DNA of 64,000 bases from Arthrobacter gandavensis (GTDB lineage Bacteria; Actinomycetota; Actinomycetes; Actinomycetales; Micrococcaceae): contig NZ_JADKYW010000003.1 in the NCBI RefSeq assembly GCF_015355785.1, positions 310,001-374,000 on the forward strand. The letters run 5' to 3'. Under the pieces are notes generated by a model that was not told the origin of the DNA, did not search any database, and worked only from the letters and a program-made list of their open reading frames with translations. Shown here piece after piece: positions 48,755-57,394 of the stretch. Numbering within the stretch: the stretch's first letter is position 1; each line of letters opens with the position of its first letter. A program made the position numbers and the translations under genes.

Positions 48755-49492
48755 ATGAGTTCATTCCCGGAACGAGTACCTGCCCAGCAGGATCCGGAGT
48801 CCCGCCAAGCGCCGGGACCGCTGGAGTCAGCAGTTGAAACGGTGGCAGAGGCCCTCGACGTCAAACCCCGCCTGCGGGGCTGGCTGCATGCCGGCGCAGC
48901 GCCGCTGGCCCTGGCAGCGGGCATAGTCCTGGTGGCCCTTGCCCCTACCCCCGGCACCCGGATCGCCTCTGCGGTGTACGCACTCACCGGCATCCTGCTG
49001 TTTGGCGTCTCGGCTGTCTACCACCGCGGCAACTGGAGCCCGAAGGTCAAGACAGTCCTGAAGCGGCTGGACCACACGAACATCATGCTCGTGATTGCCG
49101 GTTCCTATACTCCCCTGGCATGGTCACTGCTGCCGCGGGAAAAGGCTGCGGTGCTGCTGATCCTCATCTGGAGCGGGGCGCTGGCGGGCATCGCTTTCCG
49201 GCTGCTCTGGCTGCACGCGCCGCGGTGGCTGTACACCCCGGTCTACATCGCCCTGGGCTGCGCCGCCGTCTTCTACATTCCCGATTTCTGGGCCGTCAAC
49301 ACGCCCGCTGCGATTCTGGTGATTGCCGGCGGCGCCGCCTACATTGCCGGCGCCGTCATCTACGCCATGAAGCGCCCCAACCCTTCCATCAACTGGTTTG
49401 GCTTCCACGAGATCTTCCACGCCTTCACGCTGGCCGGCTTCTCCTGCCATTTCGTGGCCATTCTGATGGCCGTGACCTCCGTCCAGGCCTAG
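48755..49492 (+). CDS. Hemolysin III / PAQR family membrane protein
   Basis: 245 residues with seven predicted membrane helices and a 45-residue hydrophilic start. Conserved family residues: FGVSAVYHRGNW, RLDHTNIMLVIAGSYTPLAW and the C-terminal HEIFHAFTLAGFSCHFVAI; these His/Asp/Ser form the presumed metal site of PAQR proteins. A bacterial member (TrhA) affects membrane energetics and lipid homeostasis. Nothing suggests toxin function. Convergent with the DUF255 gene. Confidence 0.92.
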   Translation: MSSFPERVPAQQDPESRQAPGPLESAVETVAEALDVKPRLRGWLHAGAAPLALAAGIVLVALAPTPGTRIASAVYALTGILLFGVSAVYHRGNWSPKVKTVLKRLDHTNIMLVIAGSYTPLAWSLLPREKAAVLLILIWSGALAGIAFRLLWLHAPRWLYTPVYIALGCAAVFYIPDFWAVNTPAAILVIAGGAAYIAGAVIYAMKRPNPSINWFGFHEIFHAFTLAGFSCHFVAILMAVTSVQA

Positions 49493-49533
49493 GTCAGGTT
49501 CAGGGACAGTTCAGGATCAGGGACGGACCCGGC

Positions 49534-51633
49534 CTAGATGCCGGCTCTAAGCTCGGCTTCCAGCTCCTGAGCCGAGTCCACCGGCCGGCGGCAGACCATA
49601 CCGCGGCACACGTAGGCCAGGGCCGGCGCCCGCGTTTCCCGTCCCTGCAGGAGCCCGACGCCGCCGGCCTCCCCGTGGGCGATGACCAGTCCCGGACCGC
49701 CGGCACTGCGGCCCGCCGAAAGCAGCCCGGCAACGGCCGCGGGGTCCGTTCCGGTGACCGCCAGTTCCTGCGGCCCGCCAAGGATGGACTGCTGCACGGA
49801 CATGGACCATCCCACGGCCTGCGGCAGAGCAGGCCCTGCGCGCCGCACATGGACCGTGAGTCCTTCGGCAAGGTCGCGGTGGCGGCCCGGCCCGCCGTAG
49901 GACGCGGAGGTCAGCAGTACTCCGGCCAGCAAAGCGGTTCCACTCGGCACCGCGTCGTCCAGTGGATTCGCAGCTGAATATCCGCCCTGCGCATGCCGAA
50001 CCTGTTCCGATTCACGGGCGGTGTCGGATAGCCCTTCCGGTCCCAGGAAGCGTTCGACGGCGGCGGCCGCCAGGTCCTGCGCCGCGTTGTGCCAACCCGG
50101 GTTGCCCGTCGCGGCGTACAGCGCGAACAGCCCCTCCGCCACACCCGCGTAGTCCTCCAGCAGGCCTTCGATGCCCTGTGCCTGGCCGTCGCTTGAAACC
50201 CGGCGCAGTATCCCGCCGTCCCAGTGCACATCCAGGAGGTACCGCGCCGCAGCCTCGGCCGCGGGCAGCATCCAGTCTTCAGCCATGCCCGCATCCGCCA
50301 GTGCCAGCGCCGCATCTGCCAGGCCGGCGACCGCCAGGCCGTTCCAGCCCGCCACCACCTTTCCATCGCGTTCCGGCTGAGGGCGCTGCGATCGTACCGC
50401 CGCCAGCACCATCCGAGCCTCGTCCCAGATCCCGGCCTGGGCTTCATCGGGTACCGCCCTGAGCCTTAGCGTGCTGCCCGGAAGGCGATGCGAGGCGCCG
50501 TCGTCGGCGTCGAGGTCCAGCAGGTCAAGCGCTGCGGACCCGGTACCCAGGGCTGCCTCGAGCTGGGACCGGGTGAAGACGTAGGTTGCGCCCTCCACCC
50601 GGTGTCCGTCCACCAGGGTGTCGGCATCAAGGGAGGAGGCGAAGCCACCTCCCGGCACGGCCAGCTCGGCTGCCATCCAGCCAGCTGTCCCCCGGGTCAC
50701 GCGCAGTGCCAGTGACTTGAGGTCGGCACTGGCCGCTTGGCGGGAAAAATGTGCGTAGATCCGCAGCAGCTGCGCGTTGTCATAAAGCATCTTCTCGAAG
50801 TGCGGAACCTGCCAGCGGCGGTCAACGGCATACCGGGCAAACCCGCCGCCGACGTGGTCGTAGATCCCGCCGAGCGCCATCGCGGTCAGGGTGCGTTCGG
50901 CAAGCGCCGCCGCGGTGCCCGAGCCCGGTGCGCTGCTGTGGGCATAGGCGAGCAAAAAACGCAGCAGCGGTGACGGCGGGAACTTCGGTGCACCGCCGAA
51001 TCCGCCGAACTCGGTGTCCTCCGCTGCTGCCAGTGCCTCGACGGCGGCTTCCAGTGCCCGGGCGGAATCATCAGCTCCATTCGGGGGCACTGCCGCGGCG
51101 GAGAGGTTCCCCACCAGGTTCCGGTTCGCGGCCTGGTTGGAGGCAAGATGGGCGGCTATCTGCTCGGCGCTGCGTTCAACCTCGCTGCGGCGGTCCCGCC
51201 AGGCACCGGCTACTGCCTCCAGCACCTGCCTGAAGGACGGCGTGCCCTGCAGCTGCCGGGGCGGAAAGTATGTCCCGGCATAGTAGGTCCTGCCGTCCGG
51301 GAGGGTGAAAACGCTCATCGGCCAGCCGCCCTGGCCCGTCAGAGCCTGGGTCGCGGCCATGTAGGCGGAGTCGACGTCGGGACGTTCTTCCCGGTCCACC
51401 TTGATGCTGACGAAGTCCCGGTTAAGGATCCGGGCAATCTCCGGGTCCTCGAAGGATTCGTGCGCCATGACGTGGCACCAGTGGCATGCCGCGTACCCGA
51501 TCGAAATGAAAACGGGTACATCCCGCCGGCGTGCTTCCGCAAAGGCGGCGTCGCCGAACGGCCACCAGTCCACCGGATTTCCGGCATGCTGGCGCAGGTA
51601 GGCGGAGGCCTGGTTCTTCAGCCGCTCCGCCAC
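49534..51633 (-). CDS. Thioredoxin domain-containing DUF255 protein (YyaL-like)
   Basis: 699 residues. N-terminal thioredoxin-like domain (ASAYLRQHAGNPVDWWPFGDAAFAEAR, FISIGYAACHWCHVMAHESFED with the C-H-W-C pair, VDREERPDVDSAYM) followed by a long alpha-toroid domain like N-acylglucosamine 2-epimerases (GGIYDHVGGGFARYAVDRRWQVPHFEKMLYDNAQL). Function unknown; a redox or sugar role is speculated for the family. GTG at 51633, 5 bases after the stop of the small membrane protein gene, so it lies in the mca operon. Confidence 0.92.
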   Translation of the reverse strand: MAERLKNQASAYLRQHAGNPVDWWPFGDAAFAEARRRDVPVFISIGYAACHWCHVMAHESFEDPEIARILNRDFVSIKVDREERPDVDSAYMAATQALTGQGGWPMSVFTLPDGRTYYAGTYFPPRQLQGTPSFRQVLEAVAGAWRDRRSEVERSAEQIAAHLASNQAANRNLVGNLSAAAVPPNGADDSARALEAAVEALAAAEDTEFGGFGGAPKFPPSPLLRFLLAYAHSSAPGSGTAAALAERTLTAMALGGIYDHVGGGFARYAVDRRWQVPHFEKMLYDNAQLLRIYAHFSRQAASADLKSLALRVTRGTAGWMAAELAVPGGGFASSLDADTLVDGHRVEGATYVFTRSQLEAALGTGSAALDLLDLDADDGASHRLPGSTLRLRAVPDEAQAGIWDEARMVLAAVRSQRPQPERDGKVVAGWNGLAVAGLADAALALADAGMAEDWMLPAAEAAARYLLDVHWDGGILRRVSSDGQAQGIEGLLEDYAGVAEGLFALYAATGNPGWHNAAQDLAAAAVERFLGPEGLSDTARESEQVRHAQGGYSAANPLDDAVPSGTALLAGVLLTSASYGGPGRHRDLAEGLTVHVRRAGPALPQAVGWSMSVQQSILGGPQELAVTGTDPAAVAGLLSAGRSAGGPGLVIAHGEAGGVGLLQGRETRAPALAYVCRGMVCRRPVDSAQELEAELRAGI

Positions 51634-51638
51634 AGGGA

Positions 51639-51962
51639 CTATCCCGCCGGGTTGGAGCTCGAGCGGCGGGGATCAGCGCCGTCGGCCGGCGCTTCGGCGG
51701 TCTCCACAGCCGTTTCGGCTCCGCCCTCCGCAGAGCCGCCGCCGGCAGGTTCCCCGCCTTCGCCGGTGACCTGGGAGCGGTACCGCACGCGCCGGATCCG
51801 CTTGACCATGTCCCGGATCAGGAACACTACGCACAGGGCCAGGAACAGCGTCGCCAGGAAGCCCAGCAGGCCGGGGGTGATGTCCCCTTCCTCGAGGCCG
51901 GGCTTCAGGTCCCCCTCGATCGGGGACGTGACGGTGAGGGTGAGGCTGTACAGCAGGTTCAC
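51639..51962 (-). CDS. Small single-helix membrane protein (conserved in actinobacteria)
   Basis: 107 residues. One membrane helix (about 30-52, TPGLLGFLATLFLALCVVFLI) followed by a basic juxtamembrane stretch (RDMVKRIRRVRYRSQ) and an acidic, Gly/Ala-rich tail. Lies between mca and the DUF255 gene, the position held by the mycobacterial Rv1083-type protein. GTG at 51962 with GAGAGAG upstream. No functional motif. Confidence 0.78.
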   Translation of the reverse strand: MNLLYSLTLTVTSPIEGDLKPGLEEGDITPGLLGFLATLFLALCVVFLIRDMVKRIRRVRYRSQVTGEGGEPAGGGSAEGGAETAVETAEAPADGADPRRSSSNPAG

Positions 51963-52013
51963 GGAGTTTCTCTCTCTTGGCAGAAGGCGGCGCCGGGGCG
52001 CCGGATCTGCCTT

Positions 52014-52922
52014 CTATCGTATGCCAGCAAAGAGGTCTGTTTCAGGCACCTGTGACGGGACCCGGGTTTCGATCAGCGAATAGTCTTCCCACGGCCATAC
52101 CCGCCGCTGCATGTCGGTGCTTACCGCGAAGAAGAATCCTTCGGGGTCCACCTGGGTGCGGTGGGCCTTCAGTGCCTCGTCACGCGCGGCGAAGTACTCT
52201 CCGCAGTCGATCTGCGTGGTGGTGGGATGCAGCGGAGCCGGAGGCTGGTTGCCCTCGCTGTCCGTTTCCAGCCAGGCGGCAAGGCGTTCCGCGTACGGTG
52301 ATTCAAGTCCTGCCCCGGTCAGCGCGTCATGCAGGACGCGGAAGCGTTCCGGGTTGAACCCACGGTCGTAGTAGAGCTTCAGCGGTTCCCAGGGGGCGCC
52401 GGTGTCCGGGTACTTCCCGGCGTCACCGGCGGCATTGAATGCCTCCACCGCAACCTTGTGCGCCATGATGTGGTCGGGGTGCGGGTAACCGCCGTTTTCG
52501 TCGTAGCTGATGATCACATGGGGGCGGAACTCCCGAACCAGTTTCACCAGCGGCGCGGCCGCTGTCTCAAGCGGACGCAGGGCGAAGCACCCGGCGGGCA
52601 GGTCCGGCAGCGGGTCTCCTTCGGGCAGTCCGGAGTCCATGAAGCCCAGCCAGCGGTGCTCAATGCCCAAAGCTGCCTGGGATGCGGCCATTTCGCTGCG
52701 GCGCAGGCCGGCGAGGTCGCGCTTGGCAGCGGGGATGTCGGCGGCGGCGGGATTGAGCACGTCTCCGCGTTCTCCGCCCGTGCAGGTGGCAACCATCACG
52801 CGCACCCCCTGAGCGGCGTAGGAAGCCATCGTGGCCGCACCCTTGCTGGCCTCGTCATCGGGATGGGCATGAACCGCCAGCAGGCGCAGTTCTCCGGGCA
52901 CTGAATTGGTTTCGCTGGACAA
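52014..52922 (-). CDS. mca: Mycothiol S-conjugate amidase
   Basis: Zinc amidase (PIG-L/LmbE fold) that cleaves mycothiol conjugates to glucosaminyl-inositol and a mercapturic acid, detoxifying electrophiles. 302 residues. Landmarks: LLAVHAHPDDEASKGA (zinc ligands), VMVATCTGGERGDVLNP, RRSEMAASQAALGIEHRWLGFMDSG, YDENGGYPHPDHIMAH. The longer C-terminus (FFFAVSTDMQRRVWPWEDYSL) matches Mca rather than the deacetylase MshB. TTG start at 52922 with AGGAG eight bases upstream. Diagnostic of an actinobacterium. Heads an operon with the two following genes; divergent from DUF4307. Confidence 0.95.
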   Translation of the reverse strand: MSSETNSVPGELRLLAVHAHPDDEASKGAATMASYAAQGVRVMVATCTGGERGDVLNPAAADIPAAKRDLAGLRRSEMAASQAALGIEHRWLGFMDSGLPEGDPLPDLPAGCFALRPLETAAAPLVKLVREFRPHVIISYDENGGYPHPDHIMAHKVAVEAFNAAGDAGKYPDTGAPWEPLKLYYDRGFNPERFRVLHDALTGAGLESPYAERLAAWLETDSEGNQPPAPLHPTTTQIDCGEYFAARDEALKAHRTQVDPEGFFFAVSTDMQRRVWPWEDYSLIETRVPSQVPETDLFAGIR

Positions 52923-52970
52923 CGCGGCTACTCCTGACAGCCGGCGGAACGCGCCGACAAGAATGTTCGA

Positions 52971-52976
52971 TAAAAT
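52971..52976 (+). promoter_or_regulatory. -10 hexamer TAAAAT of the DUF4307 gene (leaderless type)
   Basis: TAAAAT, 6 bases before the GTG at 52983. Confidence 0.6.
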
Positions 52977-52982
52977 GAAACG

Positions 52983-53471
52983 GTGAGCACTGAGGACAGC
53001 AATCCGGATACCACTGGGGATAGCACTGCCGGTGTAACGGCCCCCCGGCGCCCAGCGGACGGTCTGTCGTCCGAGACAAGATTAGCCAATCGATATGGCG
53101 CACCCAAGCCGGGGCTGAGCGCACGCGCCAAGATCGTCCTCGGCTCACTGGCCGGGGCCGCCGCCGTCGGTGCCGTGATCTTCATGGCCATTCCGTCCGG
53201 AACAGGAACGCTGACCTCCAAGGACGTCGGATTCACCATCCCCGACGCGTCGTCCGCCGTCGTCGATTTCAACGTCACCAGGCCCGCGGACGCGACCGTT
53301 GACTGCGCCGTGCAGGTCTTGAGCGACAGTTACGCGGTGGTCGGATGGAAGACGGTCCGGATCCCGCCGTCGGAGGATACTACGGTGTCCCTGAGCACCT
53401 CGATGCGGACCGACTCCCTGGGCGTCACAGGCGGCGTCAATGCGTGCTGGATTGTGGAGCAGGATTCCTAG
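52983..53471 (+). CDS. DUF4307 family membrane-anchored protein
   Basis: 162 residues. A hydrophilic N-terminus (to about 40, with LSSETRLANRYGAPKPGLSARAK typical of the family), one membrane helix (about 42-65) and a small extracytoplasmic beta domain (VDFNVTRPADATVDCAVQVLSDSYAVVGWKTV). Two cysteines (VDCAV, NACWIV) could form a disulfide. Sits between mca and greA as in mycobacteria. Function unknown. Confidence 0.88.
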   Translation: MSTEDSNPDTTGDSTAGVTAPRRPADGLSSETRLANRYGAPKPGLSARAKIVLGSLAGAAAVGAVIFMAIPSGTGTLTSKDVGFTIPDASSAVVDFNVTRPADATVDCAVQVLSDSYAVVGWKTVRIPPSEDTTVSLSTSMRTDSLGVTGGVNACWIVEQDS

Positions 53472-53521
53472 CCGCTTGCAGCAGCCGGTACGCGCTACGG
53501 GAGAATCCCGGTCCGCATGTC

Positions 53522-53550
53522 TTGGGTTTATGGCTCCTGGTGACTAGTAT
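53522..53550 (+). promoter_or_regulatory. greA promoter
   Basis: TTGGGT (53522-53527), 17 bases, TAGTAT (53545-53550): the spacing is ideal for the housekeeping sigma factor. It predicts a 5' leader of about 155 bases. Confidence 0.65.
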
Positions 53551-53565
53551 GGAGGCTACGTTATG

Positions 53566-53623
53566 CCCCGCCCAGGTGATCGCCGGATGAGAATCCGAGC
53601 AAACCGGTCACCGTCCGGCGGGG
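53566..53623 (+). promoter_or_regulatory. Nested-hairpin leader element upstream of greA
   Basis: Three nested stems: outer CCCCGCC (53566-53572) with GGCGGGG (53617-53623); middle GGTGA (53575-53579) with TCACC (53608-53612); inner CGGAT (53584-53588) with ATCCG (53593-53597) closed by a GAGA (GNRA) tetraloop. TCTTTG follows. It fits an attenuator, riboswitch-like leader or small RNA; no known class matched. Confidence 0.5.
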
Positions 53624-53711
53624 TCTTTGCTTGTTAGGCCTTCAGCCGTCAGGCAATTTCAGCCAAGCCGAACCAGATGGATGAGTTCGGATGTCATATA
53701 AGGAGAGACCC

Positions 53712-54203
53712 GTGTCTACCAACAGCGCATCTGTCGCCTGGCTCACGCAAGAGTCTTACGACCGCCTGAAGGCGGAGCTGGACCACCTTTCCGGCCCGGG
53801 CCGGACTGAGATCGTTGCCCGAATCGAACAGGCACGGTCTGAAGGCGACCTCAAGGAGAACGGCGGCTACCACGCTGCCAAGGAAGAGCAGGGCAAGGCT
53901 GAAGCCCGCATCCGCCAGCTGACGCAGCTCCTCGAAAACGCGCACGTCGGTGAGGCGCCGGCGGACGACGGCGTGGTGGAGCCCGGCATGCTGGTGGAGG
54001 CCCGGATTGCAGGGGACCTCGAGCGGTTCCTGCTCGGCAGCCGCGAAATCGCAGGCGACAGTGACATCGATGTCTACAGCGAGAAGTCGCCGCTGGGTAC
54101 TGCCATCAACGGCCTGCGGGCCGGAGATTCGGCGTCCTACACCGCGCCGAACGGCAAGAGCATCGCCGTGGAGATCGTCTCGGCCACGCCGTACACCGGC
54201 TAA
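53712..54203 (+). CDS. greA: Transcription elongation factor GreA
   Basis: Rescues backtracked RNA polymerase by stimulating transcript cleavage through the secondary channel. 163 residues from the GTG at 53712, preceded by AAGGAGAGA. N-terminal coiled coil with the catalytic acidic tip (SEGDLKENGGYHAAKEEQGKAEARIRQL) and a C-terminal FKBP-like domain (SPLGTAINGLRAGDSASYTAPNGKSIAVEIVSATP). Own promoter with a long structured leader. Its terminator lies at the 3' end of the convergent rhomboid gene. Confidence 0.96.
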   Translation: MSTNSASVAWLTQESYDRLKAELDHLSGPGRTEIVARIEQARSEGDLKENGGYHAAKEEQGKAEARIRQLTQLLENAHVGEAPADDGVVEPGMLVEARIAGDLERFLLGSREIAGDSDIDVYSEKSPLGTAINGLRAGDSASYTAPNGKSIAVEIVSATPYTG

Positions 54204-54216
54204 GCCGCATGGCTGC

Positions 54217-54825
54217 TTAGGAACGGGTCCGCCATCCGGCGGGCCCGTTCCTGTTTTCCGGGCCCTTCTGCACGCCGGTCCTTGACCTCCGCAGCAGGAC
54301 GGCGGCTGTCACTCCCCCGGCTGCGCCGAAGAGGTGGGACTGCCAGGACACACCGGCAGCCGTCGGCAGCACGCCCCACAGCAGGGATCCGTAGATCAGG
54401 AACAGCACCCCGCCCAGCAGGATCTGCATCAGGTCCCGGTTGTAGAAGCCGCGGACCATCAGGTAGGCGAACAAGCCGAAAACCACGCCGGAAACTCCGA
54501 TGGTCAGTCCGCCGCCGAAGAGCCATACCCCGATGCCTGACGCCGCCCAGCAGATCGCCAGCACTGCCCCGAACCGGCGCAGCCCTTCCAGCAGCACGAG
54601 GAACGCGAACGCCAGCAGCGGCAGGGAGTTGCTGACCAGGTGCCCGGTGCCGGCGTGCAGCAGCGGAGCGAACAGGATGCCGTCCAGGCCCTCCAGCTGC
54701 CGCGGCAGGATTCCCAGGCCCCGCAGCAGCGTGGCCTGGAACGGCAGGGTCAGGAAGTACAGGATCCAGAGGCCCGCCGTGAAGCACGCGGCAACCAGCA
54801 GTGCGCTCTTTGCCCGCTGCTTCAT
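54217..54825 (-). CDS. Rhomboid-family intramembrane serine protease
   Basis: 202 residues, about six membrane helices. The catalytic serine is in IGVSGVVFGLFAYL and the histidine in SWQSHLFGAAGGV; HAGTGHLVSNSLPLLAFA supplies the oxyanion residues. ATG at 54825, 3 bases after the ilvA stop, so it is the last gene of a run epimerase, AI-2E-like, ilvA, rhomboid. The substrate is unknown. The greA terminator hairpin begins at its stop codon. Confidence 0.93.
   Translation of the reverse strand: MKQRAKSALLVAACFTAGLWILYFLTLPFQATLLRGLGILPRQLEGLDGILFAPLLHAGTGHLVSNSLPLLAFAFLVLLEGLRRFGAVLAICWAASGIGVWLFGGGLTIGVSGVVFGLFAYLMVRGFYNRDLMQILLGGVLFLIYGSLLWGVLPTAAGVSWQSHLFGAAGGVTAAVLLRRSRTGVQKGPENRNGPAGWRTRS
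54219..54252. terminator. greA/rhomboid bidirectional terminator
   Basis: AGGAACGGG-CCGCC pairs with GGCGG-CCCGTTCCT around ATCC, followed by GTTTTCC on the plus strand. It begins within the stop codon of the rhomboid gene. Confidence 0.75.
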
Positions 54826-54828
54826 GGC

Positions 54829-56070
54829 TTAGCCGTGGAGGACTACGGGTTGGAAGCCTTCGGCCCGCAGGTTCTGCAGCACCTTCTCACAGTGCTCATG
54901 ACCCTTGGTTTCCATGTTGATGGTGATTGCCACATCGCCCATGCTGATCGATCCTCCAACCCTGGTGTGGTCCACTCCGGTGACGTTGGCATCGGATTCG
55001 GCGATAATCCGTGAAATCGTTGCCAGCGAGCCCGGACGGTCATCCAGCAGCATCCGCACAACAAGGTAGCGGCCGGCGGCTGCGAGGCCGCGCTGGATAA
55101 CTTTCAGCATAAGCATCGGGTCGATGTTTCCGCCCGAGAGGATCACTGCCGTGGTACCGGGATTCTGGATTTTTCCGTCGAGCAGCGCTGCAACGCCCAC
55201 CGCTCCGGCAGGTTCCACCACCAGCTTCGCGCGTTCAAGCAGGAAGATCAAGGCACGTGCCAGTGAGTCTTCACTGACCGTGACGACGTCGTCCACCAGT
55301 TCCTTGATGATCGAGAAGGGCAGCTGGCCCGGGCGGCCCACGGCGATGCCGTCAGCGATGGTGGAAACCTTGCTCAGCGGCACCAGGGCGTCTGCTGCCA
55401 GCGACGGCGGGTAGGCGGCGGCGTTCTCGGCCTGGACACCAATGATCCGTACTTCGCGGCCCAGTTCCCTGGCACGTTCCTTGATTGCGACGGCGACGCC
55501 GGCCAGCAGCCCTCCGCCGCCGACGCCCATCAGCACGGTGTCCAGATGCGGGATCTGTTCCAGCAGTTCAAGACCCAGGGTTCCCTGTCCGGCCACGATG
55601 TCCACATTGTCGAAGGGGTGCACGAACACGGCACCGGTTTCGTCGGCATAGCGCTGGGCTTCTGCCAGTGCCTCGTCCACGTTGTGGCCGTGCAGCACCA
55701 CTTCGGCACCGTGGCCCTGGGTGGCAGCGAGCTTCGGAAGGGCTACGCCCAATGGCATGAAGATGCGGGCTTTGATGCCCAGCCGTGCCGCGGCGACGGC
55801 GACGCCCTGGGCGTGGTTGCCTGCCGATGCGGCCACGACGCCGCGTGCCTTCTGTTCCTCGCTGAGCTTGGCCATCCGGACATAGGCGCCGCGCACCTTA
55901 AAGGACCCTGCCCGCTGGAGGTTCTCACATTTAAGGTAAACCTCGGACCCGGTGAGCCGTCCCAGCGCCCGGGACTGCTCGATCGGAGTGTGGGCAATGA
56001 CCCCGTCCAGCAGCTTTGCGGCCGCGTGGATGTCGTCAAGGGTTACCGGCAGCTGGGGTGAATCGGTCAA
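54829..56070 (-). CDS. ilvA: Threonine ammonia-lyase with C-terminal ACT domain
   Basis: PLP enzyme that deaminates threonine to 2-oxobutanoate, the first step to isoleucine. 413 residues. The PLP lysine is in AGSFKVRGAY (K58); SAGNHAQGVA and the phosphate-binding GVGGGGLLAG follow. The C-terminal domain (about 330-413, RYLVVRMLLDDRPGSLATISRIIAESDANVTGVDH) is a single ACT fold, as in the shorter catabolic-type or actinobacterial enzymes. TTG start at 56070 overlaps the stop of the upstream permease gene (TTGA). Confidence 0.93.
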   Translation of the reverse strand: MTDSPQLPVTLDDIHAAAKLLDGVIAHTPIEQSRALGRLTGSEVYLKCENLQRAGSFKVRGAYVRMAKLSEEQKARGVVAASAGNHAQGVAVAAARLGIKARIFMPLGVALPKLAATQGHGAEVVLHGHNVDEALAEAQRYADETGAVFVHPFDNVDIVAGQGTLGLELLEQIPHLDTVLMGVGGGGLLAGVAVAIKERARELGREVRIIGVQAENAAAYPPSLAADALVPLSKVSTIADGIAVGRPGQLPFSIIKELVDDVVTVSEDSLARALIFLLERAKLVVEPAGAVGVAALLDGKIQNPGTTAVILSGGNIDPMLMLKVIQRGLAAAGRYLVVRMLLDDRPGSLATISRIIAESDANVTGVDHTRVGGSISMGDVAITINMETKGHEHCEKVLQNLRAEGFQPVVLHG

Positions 56071-57338
56071 CGTGGGTTCTCTTCTGTGGTTGAGGCTGGT
56101 TCTTTGTCCTGGTCTGCGCCGGGACGGAGGACTGCGAGGTCCTCGTCTTTTTCATCGGTTTCGGGTTCCGGAGGTGACGCACCCGGCGGCCCGAACTCGG
56201 CGTCCCGCTCGAGCAGCGGGTCCTGTTCCCACTGCCGGCCGGCAATGTAGCGCACCGTGGCATTCAGGATAGCCATGAGGGGAACCGCGAACAGTGCGCC
56301 GGGAATGCCGGCAACGAGGCTGCCGCCGGTGACGGCCAGAATGACGGCAAGCGGATGCAGGGAGACGGCTTTGCCCATGATCAGCGGCTGGAGGATGTGC
56401 GATTCGATCTGCTGGACCACCAGGACGATGATGAGCATGATGACGGCGTTGGGCCAGCCGTTGGCTACCAGCGCCAGCAGCACTGCGATCCCGCCGGTGA
56501 CAAACGCACCGATCAGCGGGATGAAGGAACCCAGGAAAACCAGGACAGCGAGGGGAAGCGCGAGCGGCACACCGATCAGCGCTGCCCCTCCGCCGATGCC
56601 GACGGCGTCGATAAACGCCACCACGAGCTGGACGCGGACGTAGTTGGTCATGGATTCCCAGCCGCGCATGCCTGCGCCAAATGCCGCGGGCCGCGCACGC
56701 CGCGGCATCAGTCCCGCGGTGAACCGCCAGATCTTGCGTCCGTCGAGCAGGAAGAAGACCAGGGCGAACAGCGTCAGCAGTATTCCGGCGGCGAAGTGCC
56801 CGGCGCTGGCGCCGACGCTGACGGCGCCGGAGAGGATGCTGGCGGTGTTGTCCTGCAGGGCTGAGGTTGCTTCGTTGATCAGGTCGTCGATCTGGGTTGA
56901 GGTTACCCGCAGCGGGCCGTCCGCCAGCCACCCCTGAACCTGGTCAAAGCCGGTCAGTACCTCGCCCCAGAGGTCCCGGAAGCCCAGCGCCAGCTGGCGG
57001 CCCACGAGGGTCAGTGCGGCGACGATCAGGCCCAGGAAGGAGACGATGGTGACGGCGACGGCAAGACCGGAAGGAACTTTGTTCCTGCGCAGCCAGGAGC
57101 TGACCGGCGCCAGCAGCCCGGCCAGCAGCGCCGCCACCATCAGCGGAATGATCAGCAGGGAGAAGTGTCCAAGCAGCCAGACCAGTCCCGCGCTGACGAT
57201 CAGCACAACCCCGAGCCTCCAGGCCCAGGACGCGCTGACGCGCAGCGCGTAGGGAACGTCGTCGCCAGCACGGTTGGCACGCACCGCTGCGGCCTGCACG
57301 GCCTTGGGCGCGGCAACCCTGCGCGCATGGGGTCTCAT
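56067..57338 (-). CDS. AI-2E family transporter (UPF0118)
   Basis: 423 residues from the ATG at 57338, about eight membrane helices in the AI-2E/PerM pattern: paired N-terminal helices (WAWRLGVVLIVSAGLVWLL, LLIIPLMVAALLAGLLAPVSSWLRRN), a periplasmic-type helical stretch, and VFLGSFIPLIGAFVTGGIAVLLALVANGWPNAVIMLIIVLVVQQIESHILQPLIMGKAVSLHPLAVI. The tail is acidic. Members include autoinducer-2 exporters and cation antiporters; no substrate is evident. Coupled to ilvA. Confidence 0.92.
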   Translation of the reverse strand: MRPHARRVAAPKAVQAAAVRANRAGDDVPYALRVSASWAWRLGVVLIVSAGLVWLLGHFSLLIIPLMVAALLAGLLAPVSSWLRRNKVPSGLAVAVTIVSFLGLIVAALTLVGRQLALGFRDLWGEVLTGFDQVQGWLADGPLRVTSTQIDDLINEATSALQDNTASILSGAVSVGASAGHFAAGILLTLFALVFFLLDGRKIWRFTAGLMPRRARPAAFGAGMRGWESMTNYVRVQLVVAFIDAVGIGGGAALIGVPLALPLAVLVFLGSFIPLIGAFVTGGIAVLLALVANGWPNAVIMLIIVLVVQQIESHILQPLIMGKAVSLHPLAVILAVTGGSLVAGIPGALFAVPLMAILNATVRYIAGRQWEQDPLLERDAEFGPPGASPPEPETDEKDEDLAVLRPGADQDKEPASTTEENPR

Positions 57339-57394
57339 AGGCTCATCTTTCCATAGTCGACTGGTCGTTCCCTGACCTTTACGGCGCTCCCGGA

